From Miltoncostaea sp963762825 (GTDB taxonomy: Bacteria > Actinomycetota > Thermoleophilia > Miltoncostaeales > Miltoncostaeaceae): a stretch of DNA of 64,000 nt. Location: assembly GCA_963762825.1 (NCBI GenBank), contig CAVXLZ010000002.1, positions 1,116,001 to 1,180,000 of the forward strand. Direction: 5' to 3'. The notes beneath the pieces are model-generated. The model searched no databases and was not told where the DNA came from. It saw only the letters and a program-made list of their open reading frames with translations. Below, piece by piece: positions 17,546-26,309 of this stretch (position 1 is its first letter; each line of letters opens with the position of its first letter). Position numbers and translations under genes: made by a program.

Positions 17546-18303
17546 GCGAGCGGCACGAACGCGAGGGCGGTCATCAGGGCGCGCCCGCCATGGATGTGAC
17601 TGCCGTCGCCCTCACGGGGTCGGTTCACCAGTCGGCCATCGACCACCAGCGAAGTCGAGCCCCCGCCGTCGAGGTTGATCGCCTCGTGAGCGCCGAGGCC
17701 GGCCATCAGCGAGGCGAGCTCGGCGAGGGTCAGTCCCGCCTCGCCCGGAGCCCTGCCCTCGGTTGCCACCGCGAGCAGTCGCGTTCCGTCGATGCCGATC
17801 GCCGCCCGCGGATGGCGCCCGTCGGTGATGTCGGAGTCGAACTGGGCGCTGCCGGCCGAGAAGCCCTCGACATCCTCTCCGTCGCAAACCACTGGGCGGC
17901 CGTCGACCACGAGCGCCGGGCCTGCCTGGAGGACATCGCCCGCGGGCCTCGCCGGGAGCTTCGCCAACGGGAGGACCGTCACGCGCTCGCCGTCGATGTG
18001 CAGGCAGGAGCGCGCCGCGGCGAAGCGGGGATCGACCCGGGCCGTCTCGAGGCGGCATCCGCCGCTCCAGACCTCACCGAGAGCCGGCCCGCCGGGGGTG
18101 ACGAAGAACCCTCCCACGAGGGCGTCGTGCACACCCGAGCGCGCGCACCACGAGTGAAGCGGCTCCGGGGCGGGCAGAGCGACCACGGCCGGCGCGACCA
18201 GGGCGCGCGGATAGACGGCGACGTGGACCGTCGTCGCCGTCCCCCGCCCGAGCGCCACTCGCTGCGAGCGGACCTCGCGTCGGGGCGGCGTGGCGGGAGC
18301 CAT
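17518..18303 (-). CDS. Phosphodiester glycosidase (NAGPA-like) family protein
   Basis: A roughly 261-residue protein with the fold of N-acetylglucosamine-1-phosphodiester alpha-N-acetylglucosaminidase. The signature is EAINLDGGGSTSLVVDG near the C-terminus; FSAGSAQFDSD and RAAIGIDGTRLLAVATEG lie before it. Bacterial relatives are thought to remove sugar caps from phosphodiesters. No signal peptide is seen with ATG 18303; an in-frame GTG at 18384 would add 27 residues without one. The gene converges on and overlaps the glycosyltransferase by 28 bases, so the two mRNAs are complementary at their ends. Confidence 0.83.
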   Translation of the reverse strand: MAPATPPRREVRSQRVALGRGTATTVHVAVYPRALVAPAVVALPAPEPLHSWCARSGVHDALVGGFFVTPGGPALGEVWSGGCRLETARVDPRFAAARSCLHIDGERVTVLPLAKLPARPAGDVLQAGPALVVDGRPVVCDGEDVEGFSAGSAQFDSDITDGRHPRAAIGIDGTRLLAVATEGRAPGEAGLTLAELASLMAGLGAHEAINLDGGGSTSLVVDGRLVNRPREGDGSHIHGGRALMTALAFVPLAQPRDAAAS

Positions 18304-18409
18304 GCCCACTCTTTCGGCCGAACCCGTCTGCGATTCCACCAACGCGGCCACGGAGCGCAACTGTAGAGCCGCCTTCGGCCGCACACGTGACGCCCGTGCG
18401 CCCGTGCGA

Positions 18410-18985
18410 TCAGGCTGTGGCGGGCCCTGCCGGCAGTCCCAGCTCGGCCGCGATCGGCTGGAGGGCGCCGACCACGTTGGCGATGTGCTCGTCCAGCTCC
18501 AGCCCGATCAACGCGGCGCCCGCGATGACCTCGTCGCGGTGCACGCCGGCGGCGAAGGAGGGTTGCTTCAGCTTCTTGCGCACCGACTTCGGCGTGAGCC
18601 CCTCCAGGCCGGTGGGTCGCACGAGGCCGCAGGCGTGGACGAAGCCCGAGATCTCGTCGCAGGCGAACAGCACCCGTTTGAGCGGGGTGTCGCGCTCCAG
18701 GCCGAGGTGCTCGGCGTGCGAGAGCACCGCGACGATCAGTTCCTCGGGGTAGCCCTCCCCGCGCAGGATGGGCGCGCCGTCCTGGGGGTGCTCGTCGAGG
18801 GTCGGGTGCATCTCGTAGTCGAAGTCGTGGAGCAGCGCGGTGCAGCCCCAGAACTCCTCGTCCTCCCCGTCGCGGCGCGCATAGGAGCGAACCGAGGCCT
18901 CCACCGCCAGCGCGTGGCGCAGCAGGGACTCGCCCTTGGTGTACCGGGTGAGTGTCTCCCAGGCCCTCTCGCGGGTGACATCCAT
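18410..18985 (-). CDS. HD-superfamily hydrolase, predicted
   Basis: A 191-residue HD-domain protein. HALAVEA, then ALLHDFDYEMHP (the metal-binding HD), then HPQDGAPILR and SHAEHLG follow the usual spacing of His and Asp ligands. This layout matches the small stand-alone HD hydrolases (COG2316-like), whose phosphate substrates are unknown. The C-terminal half carries KSVRKKLKQPSFAAGVHRDE, conserved in the same subgroup. ATG 18985 is chosen over an upstream start because the longer version adds unrelated sequence. It is divergent from the ABC permease pair. Confidence 0.82.
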   Translation of the reverse strand: MDVTRERAWETLTRYTKGESLLRHALAVEASVRSYARRDGEDEEFWGCTALLHDFDYEMHPTLDEHPQDGAPILRGEGYPEELIVAVLSHAEHLGLERDTPLKRVLFACDEISGFVHACGLVRPTGLEGLTPKSVRKKLKQPSFAAGVHRDEVIAGAALIGLELDEHIANVVGALQPIAAELGLPAGPATA

Positions 18986-19065
18986 CGACGGACACCCTAC
19001 CGGCGCCCCCGCCCGGTCTGGTAGGACGATCCCCGCACCGCGAACGTCCACGATGAGGTGATCAC

Positions 19066-20178
19066 CTGTTCCTCGCCTTGCGCGAGATACGTCGAGCCAA
19101 GACGCGCTTCGGTCTGCTGATCGGCGCCGTGGCTCTCCTGATGTTCCTCATCCTCACCCAGCAGGCGCTCCAGAACGGTCTGATCACGGCCTTCGTGGGG
19201 GCCATCGAGCGCCAGTCGGCGCCAGTGCTGGTGTACTCGGTCGACGGCCAGCGCACGCTGCAGGGCAGCGTCATCACCCCGGCACTCCAGCGCGAGATCA
19301 CCGAGGTCCCGGGGATCGGGGCGAGCGGACGCATCGGCCAGGGCACCTTCACCGTCGTCGTCGACGGGGGCGAGCAATCCGACGCGGCGCTGATCGGCTA
19401 CGAGAAGCCGACCCTCGGCGGGCCCGACCCGCTGAGCTCCGGCAGGATGCCGGCAGCGGCCGGTGAAGCGGTGGGGAGTGCCGACGATTTCTCGCTCGGC
19501 GACCGGATCCGCCTGGCCGAGGGCGGCGGTCCCGATCTGCGCGTCGTCGGCCTGGCGGAGGATGCGCAGATCCAGGCGACCGCGGCGCTGTTCGTCGTGT
19601 GGTCCGACTACGTCTCCGCCACCCGCGCGGCGAATCCCGACGCCGCGGTGGTCCTGCCGAGCGTCATCGCCGCGCGGCCGGCCGGGGGGACCACCGCCGA
19701 GGCCCTGGCCATCCGCATCAACGACGCTTCCGATGAGGCGGACGCGCTGACGCGGGAGCAGGCGGCCACCGAGACCCCCGGAGTCGCGGAGGTGCGCCGC
19801 TCGTTCCAGGTGATCTTCCTGCTGTTCGCCCTCGTGGTGCCCCTAGTGACCGGGCTCTTCTTCCTCATCATCACCCTCCAGAAGTCTCGCGCCCTGACCC
19901 TCCTGCGCGCGGTCGGGGCGCCCGGGGGCGTGCTGGTGCGCTCGCTGATGGTGCAGGTGGTGATCGTGATCGGAGGGGGCATAGCGCTCGGCACGCTGCT
20001 CTTCCTGCCACTGTCGCGGACCCGGCTCGGCTCCCTGGCGCTGCGCTTCGATCCCCAGGCCGTGGCGCTCTGGGGAGCGTTGCTGCTCTCGCTCGGTCTG
20101 CTGAGCGCGGTCGCGGCGGCCCGGCGCGTGCTCTCCATCGATCCCGTCGAGGCCACCACCGGCGGGGGCGGGCGATGA
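19066..20178 (+). CDS. ABC transporter permease, FtsX/MacB type (first of a pair)
   Basis: A permease of about 370 residues. It has one N-terminal membrane helix (FGLLIGAVALLMFLIL), a large extracytoplasmic domain and three C-terminal helices (FQVIFLLFALVVPLVTGLFF; VQVVIVIGGGIALGTLLFL; LWGALLLSLGLLSAVAAA). The ERRxLxLLRAxGA-like loop appears as KSRALTLLRAVGAP. This is the LolCE/MacB exporter layout. A perfect GAGGTGATC ribosome site (19055-19063) is followed at the right distance by CTG 19066, giving LFLALREIRRAK, the usual start of this family. TTG 19078 is the conventional alternative. The gene overlaps the second permease by four bases, and an ATPase follows. Confidence 0.85.
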   Translation: MFLALREIRRAKTRFGLLIGAVALLMFLILTQQALQNGLITAFVGAIERQSAPVLVYSVDGQRTLQGSVITPALQREITEVPGIGASGRIGQGTFTVVVDGGEQSDAALIGYEKPTLGGPDPLSSGRMPAAAGEAVGSADDFSLGDRIRLAEGGGPDLRVVGLAEDAQIQATAALFVVWSDYVSATRAANPDAAVVLPSVIAARPAGGTTAEALAIRINDASDEADALTREQAATETPGVAEVRRSFQVIFLLFALVVPLVTGLFFLIITLQKSRALTLLRAVGAPGGVLVRSLMVQVVIVIGGGIALGTLLFLPLSRTRLGSLALRFDPQAVALWGALLLSLGLLSAVAAARRVLSIDPVEATTGGGGR

Positions 20179-21290
20179 GGCTCGCGCTGAGGGAACTGCG
20201 CCGGCGGCCCGGCCGCTTCGTGATCGCATCGGCGATCCTGACCCTGATCGCACTGCTCCTGATGTTCCTCGGCGGCCTGCTCGACGGGCTGACCGCAGGG
20301 AGCACCGGCGCGCTGCGCGCCCAACGCGGCGAGCTGGTGGTCTACTCGGCGCCATCACAGGACTCGTTGGTGCGCAGCCGCATCACCTCGGCGGTGCGCC
20401 AGAAGGTGGAGGACGCCGCCGGCGCCGCGACGGTGGCGGGCCTCGGCAGCGTCCAGCTCGGGGCGCGCATCGAGGGGCGCGGTCCCCGCGACCTCGTCCC
20501 GGTGGTGCTCTTCGGGTTCGAGCTTGCGCCGAGAGGCCTGCCCGGTGACCCGCCCGGCCCCGGTCGGGTCTACGCCGACGAATCGCTCCGCTCGGAGGGC
20601 ATCGAGACCGGCAGCGTCATCCGGCTGGGGCCGGCGCGCTCGGCCGCGGTGGTGATCGGCTTTCTCGACGACAGCCGCTTCTCCGGCCAGGGCACGCTCT
20701 GGGGATCGCTCGACACGTGGCGGGCGGTGCTGGCGGCCAACCGCCCGGGCGCGCGGGTGGGCGAGGGGGTGGTGCAGGCTCTCGTGGTGCGCGCCGGCGC
20801 GGGCGATGGGGCACCCGACCCCGCCGCGATCGATCGCGCGACCGGCGGCGCGACCTCCACCCTCACCATCGCCGGGGCGATCGCCGCGATCCCGGGGGTG
20901 TCGCAGCAGCAGAGCGTCTTCAACCAGATCATCGGGGTCACCGTGGTCATCGCCCTGCTCGTGGTCGCCCTTTTCTTCGCGCTGATCACCGTCGAGCGCA
21001 CCGCCCTCTATGGAATGCTCAAGGCGATCGGCGCGAGCTCACGGACCCTCTTCGCGGGCGTCGTCGTGCAGGCGGTGGTGGTGACGCTCGTGGCGTCGGC
21101 CATCGCCGCGGCGGCGGCGCTCGCGCTCGACGCGGCCATCCCCGCCGGTGGGATCCCCTTCGTGGCGAGCGCGGGGAGGCTGCTCAGCAGCGTCGGGTAT
21201 CTGCTGGTCGCCGCGCTCGCCGGGTGCGCGTTCTCGCTCCGCCGCGTTCTGAGGGTGGATCCCGCCTCGGCAATCGGAGGCGACCAGTGA
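20175..21290 (+). CDS. ABC transporter permease, FtsX/MacB type (second of a pair)
   Basis: A 371-residue paralogue of the preceding permease, starting at ATG within its stop codon (ATGA overlap), so the two are translationally coupled. It has the same plan: MRLALRELRRRPGRF, then helix IASAILTLIALLLMFL, an external domain, and three C-terminal helices with TALYGMLKAIGASSRTLFAG between the first two. The two permeases probably form a heterodimer that works with the ATPase at 21339. Substrates of such exporters include lipids, peptides and antibiotics; none can be named here. Confidence 0.88.
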   Translation: MRLALRELRRRPGRFVIASAILTLIALLLMFLGGLLDGLTAGSTGALRAQRGELVVYSAPSQDSLVRSRITSAVRQKVEDAAGAATVAGLGSVQLGARIEGRGPRDLVPVVLFGFELAPRGLPGDPPGPGRVYADESLRSEGIETGSVIRLGPARSAAVVIGFLDDSRFSGQGTLWGSLDTWRAVLAANRPGARVGEGVVQALVVRAGAGDGAPDPAAIDRATGGATSTLTIAGAIAAIPGVSQQQSVFNQIIGVTVVIALLVVALFFALITVERTALYGMLKAIGASSRTLFAGVVVQAVVVTLVASAIAAAAALALDAAIPAGGIPFVASAGRLLSSVGYLLVAALAGCAFSLRRVLRVDPASAIGGDQ

Positions 21291-21338
21291 CCCGGCGCCC
21301 CTTCCCCCGTCCGTCCTGACAGCCCCCTGGAGCCCACG

Positions 21339-22046
21339 ATGACCACCACTCCGGCAGGTGCCGCCCTGCGCATGGAAGGCGTCCGCAAGACCTACTCAGT
21401 GGGGGATGACGAAGTCGTCGCTCTGGGCGGGGTCGACCTCAGTGTGGCCGCCGACGAGATCATCGCCCTCGTGGGGCCCTCGGGGTCCGGCAAGACCACC
21501 CTCTGCTCGGTGGCGGGTGGCCTGCTGACCCCCACCGACGGCGTGGTGGCCGTGGGAGGCGAGGACATCTCCGCGTACAGCGCCAAGCAGCTGACCGCGT
21601 TTCGCCGCTCGTCGGTGGGGTTCGTGTTCCAGACCGTCAACCTGGTCCCGTTCCTCACGGCGCGGGAGAACCTGCTGGTGGTCGACGAGATCGGTCCGCG
21701 AACCGGTGCCAAGGCCCGATCCCGGGCGGATCTGCTCCTCGACGAGCTCGGCCTTGCGGATCGCGCCGCCAACCTCCCCGCGCAGCTCTCGGGGGGGCAG
21801 CGCCAGCGCGTGGCCATCGGCCGCGCGCTGATGAACGAGCCGGATCTCGTGTTCTTCGACGAGCCCACCTCCTCCCTGGACACCGAGCTGGGCGACCAGG
21901 TAGTGAGGCTGATCCGTGAGGAGATGAAGTCGCGCGGGACCGCCGCGATCATCGTGACCCACGATGATCGCATCACTCACTACGCCGACCGCATCGTGAG
22001 GATGATCGACGGGCGCGTGAGCGACGCGGGCGGCGCCGAGGCCTGA
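21339..22046 (+). CDS. ABC transporter ATP-binding protein (LolD/MacB type)
   Basis: A 235-residue ATPase with Walker A GPSGSGKTT, Q-loop region VFQTVNLVPFLTARENL, signature LSGGQRQRVAIGRAL, Walker B DLVFFDEPTSSLD and the switch histidine in IIVTHD. It follows the two permeases by 48 bp and completes a three-gene exporter. The PFLTARENL sequence after the Q-loop is typical of the LolD/MacB subgroup, which drives mechanotransmission and not classical alternating access. All catalytic residues are present. Confidence 0.93.
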   Translation: MTTTPAGAALRMEGVRKTYSVGDDEVVALGGVDLSVAADEIIALVGPSGSGKTTLCSVAGGLLTPTDGVVAVGGEDISAYSAKQLTAFRRSSVGFVFQTVNLVPFLTARENLLVVDEIGPRTGAKARSRADLLLDELGLADRAANLPAQLSGGQRQRVAIGRALMNEPDLVFFDEPTSSLDTELGDQVVRLIREEMKSRGTAAIIVTHDDRITHYADRIVRMIDGRVSDAGGAEA

Positions 22047-22134
22047 CGTGGCGCTCAGTTCGGGCGCCCCTCGCGCCGACGGCCTACCCTGAAGACGTGG
22101 CCGGGCCCGTACGGGTGCCGGCCACAGTCACGCC

Positions 22135-23388
22135 ATGGCCTACTTCGTCACACATCACACCCACTCACCCGCCGCCGACACGCTGCGTGAGCGCGCGCGC
22201 CTCTGGCGCGTGCAGCGCTTCCTCGCGGCCGCGCTCGCCGCCGGCTCGATCGGCGCCCTGTGGTTGACGATCTCGCTGGGCGGAGGACCGGCGGGCGCCG
22301 CAGCCGTGATCGTGGCCGGCATCGCCCCCCTGGCGGTAACCACGCCGCTCGCCGCATGGATCGCGGGGCGCATCCCCCGGCGCACCCTCCTCTGGGGAGC
22401 CCCCGCGGCGGCCGCGGCCGCCCTTGCCGTCTGCGATCTGACCGTCGATGCCATCGGCATCGGTGCGGTGGTGGGGTGCGTGGTCGTGGTGGGCGCGGCC
22501 CGGGCGGTCTTCGACAGCGCCACGACCGACGTCCTTCACCACCTGGTCGCCCCGGAGCGCCGGGCCGCCGCCACCCACGGGCTGACCGCGAGCTTCGGCA
22601 CCGGCTCGGCACTCGGCGCCGCCGGGGCGCTCGGCTCCGGCCTCCTCGCGGGGCCGCGCGCAGCGATCGTGCTGGCGGCCGTCCTGGCCGCGGTCGCGGC
22701 CCTCGTGGCTGGGCGCCACCACCCCGACCTCGATCTGCGCATCGCGGGCCAGCCCCTGCTCGGACCGGCCCTGCGCCGCGCGGTCCTGATCGTGGCCGGC
22801 GACCCGCTGCTTCGCTCGGTCATCATGGGGGGCGCGCTCAGCGTGGCCGTCGGGGCGGCCCAGGCGGCGGTGCTGATCGTCTGGCTGAGGGACGGCGTCG
22901 GGTTGCGCGGTGCCCTCGTACCGGCGCTGCTCGCCGGCTTCGCGGCCGTCTCACTCGGGCGGCCGCTGGTGCGACGCCTGGCCGAGCGGGTGCGCCTGGG
23001 AACGGTGCTGAGCCTGGCACTCGGCGTGCAGGCCGCCGCCGCCCTCGCGGCGTACGGCGCGCGCGGCACCCTTACCGCCGCCGGGGCCTATGCGCTCAGC
23101 CTGGCCGCTGCGGCGTTCCTCGGCATCCTCGCGACGCGTGCGCTGCGGATCGCCGCCGCCCACGATCTCGCCCCCGCGGTGGGACTGGCCTCCGGGGCCG
23201 CCTGGGCGCTCGCCTCCTCGCTCGGCGCAGCGTCGGGAGCCGCGCTCGCGCTCGGTATCGGCCTCGCCGACACCCACCTCCTGATCGCCGCGGTCGCCCT
23301 GGCCGGCGCCGTGGCGGGCGGCGTGCGGACCGCCGCCGCCGGTCGCCGCACGGTCGGCGTGCATCGCAGCTGGTGGGCTCGGGGCTAG
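22135..23388 (+). CDS. Major facilitator superfamily transporter
   Basis: A 417-residue protein, almost entirely Ala/Gly/Leu/Val-rich hydrophobic segments, about twelve in number. The cytoplasmic loop between helices 2 and 3 reads AAWIAGRIPRRTLLWG, the expected GxxxDRxGRR-like position of MFS proteins. The central loop RHHPDLDLRIAGQPLLGPAL separates the two six-helix halves. The substrate is unknown; MVS-like and drug-efflux proteins share this layout. The N-terminus carries a His-rich stretch (THHTHSPAADTL). It follows the ABC exporter in the same direction with an 88-bp gap, so it may have its own promoter. Confidence 0.78.
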   Translation: MAYFVTHHTHSPAADTLRERARLWRVQRFLAAALAAGSIGALWLTISLGGGPAGAAAVIVAGIAPLAVTTPLAAWIAGRIPRRTLLWGAPAAAAAALAVCDLTVDAIGIGAVVGCVVVVGAARAVFDSATTDVLHHLVAPERRAAATHGLTASFGTGSALGAAGALGSGLLAGPRAAIVLAAVLAAVAALVAGRHHPDLDLRIAGQPLLGPALRRAVLIVAGDPLLRSVIMGGALSVAVGAAQAAVLIVWLRDGVGLRGALVPALLAGFAAVSLGRPLVRRLAERVRLGTVLSLALGVQAAAALAAYGARGTLTAAGAYALSLAAAAFLGILATRALRIAAAHDLAPAVGLASGAAWALASSLGAASGAALALGIGLADTHLLIAAVALAGAVAGGVRTAAAGRRTVGVHRSWWARG

Positions 23389-23515
23389 CCCGACCGCGGC
23401 CGTCACGCCGACCTCGACCGGCAGCCGCCGCGGGCGTCAAGAACCGGGCCGGGTCGCCGACAGCATCTGGGCGGGTCACGCCGCGCCGTCATCGTCTCTC
23501 CAGCGGAGCCCAAGG

Positions 23516-24742
23516 ATGAGAATCCTCCCCATCTCGCGTGTCGTCCCCGGGTCGGTGCTCGCCGAGAGCGTCTATTCGTCACAGGATGGGGTGCGCCAGG
23601 CTCTGCTCAGCCGCGGCGTCAGCTTGGATCAGCAGATGCTCACCGCCCTCGAGCGCGTCGGCGTCTTCGCGGTCTACGTGGAGGACGAGCTGTCGGAGGG
23701 CATCAAGCCCGTCCCCCCGATCGCCGAGGAGACCCGCCACGAGACGGTCGCCGTCCTGACCGACGTCTTCTCGACCGCCAAGGACGGGCGCACGACGAAG
23801 GTCCCCCCCGGGCAGGTGGTCCAGCTCGAGGGCATGGTGCAGAGGGTGATGGAGGACGTGCGCGCGTCGGGCGAGATGCTCTCCTTCCTCGGCGACCTCG
23901 GCAGCTTCGACTCCTACACGCTCAACCACTCGGTGAACGTCTGCCTGCTCGGACTGCTCATCGGCGAGACGGCCATGAAGGAGAGCGGCTGGGTCGATTG
24001 GCGCGGGCAGCGGCGCACCGACGACATCGAGGGCCGGCTCGAGATGCTCGGTCTCGGGCTGCTGCTCCACGACATCGGCAAGGTCGTGATCCCCCACGAC
24101 GTGCTCTGCAAGCCCTCCCGGCTCACCGACGACGAGATGGACATCGTCCGCAGCCACCCGGAGGCGGGGGCGACCCTCGTCGAGGGTGTCTCCATCTCAC
24201 CCCTGACCCGCTCGGTGATCGTCGGCCACCACGAGCGCTGGGACGGCAAGGGATACCCGTTCGGCAAGGAGGGTGAGGAGATTCACCCCAACGCGCGCAT
24301 CGCGGCGATCGCCGACGTCTACGACGCCGTCTCCTCCGATCGGGTCTACCGCACCCGCCGGCCCTCGCACGAGGCCTACGAGCTCATCCTCCGATCGAGC
24401 GGAAGCGCCTTCGATCCCGAGATGGTCGAGATCTTCAAGCGGGTCGTCGCCCCCTATCCGGTGGGGACCGCGGTGGTGCTCTCGAGTGGCCAGCGCGGCC
24501 TGGTCGCCGAGAACCACAAGGAGGACGGCACGCGCCCGACCATCCGGATCACGCACAACGCCGAGGGGCGGCGGCTCAGCTTCGCGCAGAACTACCGCCT
24601 GCTCGATCACTCGAGCGTCACGATCCTCGACTCGATCGACGATCCCGGTGACGATCTCACCCAGCCGCGCGCGAAGGAGGAGCACGCCTCCCACCCCGAG
24701 GTCCTCGCCGATCACCGCGTCGCAGGGCGGATCGCCGCCTGA
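23516..24742 (+). CDS. HD-GYP domain protein, probable cyclic-di-GMP phosphodiesterase
   Basis: A 408-residue protein. Residues 1-60 are the N-terminal domain often found before HD-GYP (ISRVVPGSVLAESVYSSQDG, LLSRGVSLDQQML). The HD-GYP domain covers about 120-330: LNHSVNVCLLG, then the intact metal-binding LLHDIGKVVIPHDVLCKP, HPEAGATLV, GHHERWDGKGYPFG and ADVYDAVSSDRVYR. The C-terminal module PYPVGTAVVLSSGQRGLVAE also occurs in the degenerate paralogue at 3405. With all metal ligands present, c-di-GMP hydrolysis to GMP is the likely activity. It is cytosolic and has no receiver domain, so its input signal must come through the N-terminal domain. Confidence 0.9.
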   Translation: MRILPISRVVPGSVLAESVYSSQDGVRQALLSRGVSLDQQMLTALERVGVFAVYVEDELSEGIKPVPPIAEETRHETVAVLTDVFSTAKDGRTTKVPPGQVVQLEGMVQRVMEDVRASGEMLSFLGDLGSFDSYTLNHSVNVCLLGLLIGETAMKESGWVDWRGQRRTDDIEGRLEMLGLGLLLHDIGKVVIPHDVLCKPSRLTDDEMDIVRSHPEAGATLVEGVSISPLTRSVIVGHHERWDGKGYPFGKEGEEIHPNARIAAIADVYDAVSSDRVYRTRRPSHEAYELILRSSGSAFDPEMVEIFKRVVAPYPVGTAVVLSSGQRGLVAENHKEDGTRPTIRITHNAEGRRLSFAQNYRLLDHSSVTILDSIDDPGDDLTQPRAKEEHASHPEVLADHRVAGRIAA

Positions 24743-24769
24743 GCGCCTGCGCCCCCGCCGGGCAGTGCG

Positions 24770-25546
24770 TCAGTAGGCCTTGGCCGTGAGGGCACCGTCC
24801 ACGAGGATCTCGGCGCCGCTCACGAACGACGACTCGTCGGACGCGAGGAAGAGCACGGCGTTCGCGACCTCGCGAGGGCGGGCGATGCGCTTGATGGGGT
24901 AGGCGCCCTCCATCTCGGCCCGGGTCGCCTCCGGGTCATCGCTCGCAGCGAAGTACTCCAGGATCATGGGCGTCTCCATGTCGCCGGGCAGCACGCAGTT
25001 GGCGCGGATTCCGGCCGCGGCGTAGTCAACCGCCAGCGCCCGGGTGAGGCCGAGCACGCCGTGCTTGGTGGCGGTGTACGAGGTGAGGAAGGGATCGGCG
25101 GTCTGGGAGAGGATCGAGCCGATGTTGACGATGCTGCCGCCGCGGCCGTCCTCGCGCATCGTGCGGACGGCGGCGCGGCAGCCCAGGAAGACGCCGCGCA
25201 TGTTGACGGCGTTGACCTCCTCCCAGTCCTCGAGCGAGGTTTCGTGGAGCGGGCCCTCGGGCCCCAGGATGCCCGCGTTGTTCACGTAGGCGTTCAGCCT
25301 CCCGCCCTCGCGGCAGCGGGCGATCGCCCCGGTGTGGGTCGCCTCCTCGCGCACGTCGCCGGGATGGAACACGATCGACCCGGGAAGCCCGATGGCCTCC
25401 TCCTGGAGCGACGCGCCGTCGGCCGCGTCGCGCCCGACGGCCACCACACGCGCCCCCTCCGCGGCCATCAGCAGTGCCGTCTCGCGGCCGAGGCCCTTCG
25501 TCGCACCGGTCACGACCACGCCCCTGTCCTCGAGCCGACCCGCCAT
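24770..25546 (-). CDS. Short-chain dehydrogenase/reductase, classical
   Basis: A 258-residue SDR with cofactor loop VTGATKGLGRET, structural NNAG in AYVNNAGILGP, a catalytic serine in NIGSILSQTADP, and the active-site pair SYTATKHG. Tyr-x-x-x-Lys is preserved as YTATK. The C-terminus FLASDESSFVSGAEILVDGA is typical of NAD(H)-dependent alcohol/hydroxysteroid-type SDRs. ATG 25546 has GGGAGGATC upstream; the longer frame is not needed. It converges on the HD-GYP gene with a 27-bp gap and diverges from the CbiX-like gene. The substrate is unknown. Confidence 0.92.
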   Translation of the reverse strand: MAGRLEDRGVVVTGATKGLGRETALLMAAEGARVVAVGRDAADGASLQEEAIGLPGSIVFHPGDVREEATHTGAIARCREGGRLNAYVNNAGILGPEGPLHETSLEDWEEVNAVNMRGVFLGCRAAVRTMREDGRGGSIVNIGSILSQTADPFLTSYTATKHGVLGLTRALAVDYAAAGIRANCVLPGDMETPMILEYFAASDDPEATRAEMEGAYPIKRIARPREVANAVLFLASDESSFVSGAEILVDGALTAKAY

Positions 25547-25617
25547 GTCCGATCCTCCCTGTCGGCGCCGGCCCGATGCCGGGCGCACTCCACAGGAATC
25601 TATCTACGATCTCCACG

Positions 25618-26100
25618 ATGAAGACGAGCGACTCCGGGGATCCAATCGGGCTGATCGTCGTGGACCATGGCTCGCGCCGCCGCGAGAGCAACCTGATGCT
25701 CGAGCAGATGGTCGTCCAGGTGGCCGCGGTGGTTCCATACGAGATCGTCGAGGCCGCCCACATGGAGCTGGCCGAGCCCTCCATCGCGACCGCCTTCGAC
25801 GCGTGCGTGGCCCGCGGCGCCCGTACCGTGGTGGTCTCGCCCTACTTCCTACTCCCGGGAAAGCACTGGCGCGAGGACATCCCGGCGCTCGTGGAGGAGG
25901 CCGCGTCGCGGCACCCCGGGGTGACCTACCTCGTAGCGGCCCCCTTCGGCCTGCATCCGCTCATGGCCCAGGTGGTGGACGCCCGGGTGGAGCACTGCCT
26001 GTCCCATGCCCGGGGCGAGGCGCCCGAGTGCGAGGCCTGCGCCGGCACCGGCACCTGCCGCATGGTCACGAGCGCGGGGACCCCGCCGCCTGCCATCTGA
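25618..26100 (+). CDS. CbiX-like sirohydrochlorin chelatase-family protein
   Basis: A 160-residue single-domain protein of the CbiX/SirB type. The N-terminal strand ends with the catalytic histidine in IVVDHGSRRRESN, and the second conserved region is VVVSPYFLLPGKHWREDIP. These enzymes insert cobalt or iron into sirohydrochlorin in cobalamin or sirohaem synthesis. The C-terminus carries four cysteines in CEACAGTGTCRM, a probable metal or Fe-S site seen in some family members. No other tetrapyrrole gene is in the window. The start at ATG 25618 lacks a strong ribosome site. Confidence 0.8.
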   Translation: MKTSDSGDPIGLIVVDHGSRRRESNLMLEQMVVQVAAVVPYEIVEAAHMELAEPSIATAFDACVARGARTVVVSPYFLLPGKHWREDIPALVEEAASRHPGVTYLVAAPFGLHPLMAQVVDARVEHCLSHARGEAPECEACAGTGTCRMVTSAGTPPPAI

Positions 26101-26182
26101 GCCTCTCGCTCTGCAGGCGAGGCGCCGATACGAGGGGTGAAGGGCCGCCATGGACGGCGGGCCCGACGGATGGAGACACGCC

Positions 26183-26281
26183 ATGAGCAAGTACGACCCC
26201 CCCTCGATCCCCTGCTTGATGGACCGTCTGCGGCACGCGATGGCCGAGCTGCGCCTCGTCGGCGGCCAGATTCCCGACTGA
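26183..26281 (+). CDS. Possible 32-residue small protein
   Basis: A short frame with ATG 26183 preceded by GGAG at a suitable distance (GATGGAGACACGCC). The product would be MSKYDPPSIPC, then an amphipathic helix MDRLRHAMAELRLVGG, and end QIPD. Codon use is GC3-rich. It stands alone between the CbiX-like gene and the DUF305 gene, and I know no homologue. It could equally be a leader peptide or chance. Confidence 0.3.
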   Translation: MSKYDPPSIPCLMDRLRHAMAELRLVGGQIPD

Positions 26282-26309
26282 GCGACGCGGCTTCTCTCGG
26301 GCCGCCCGC

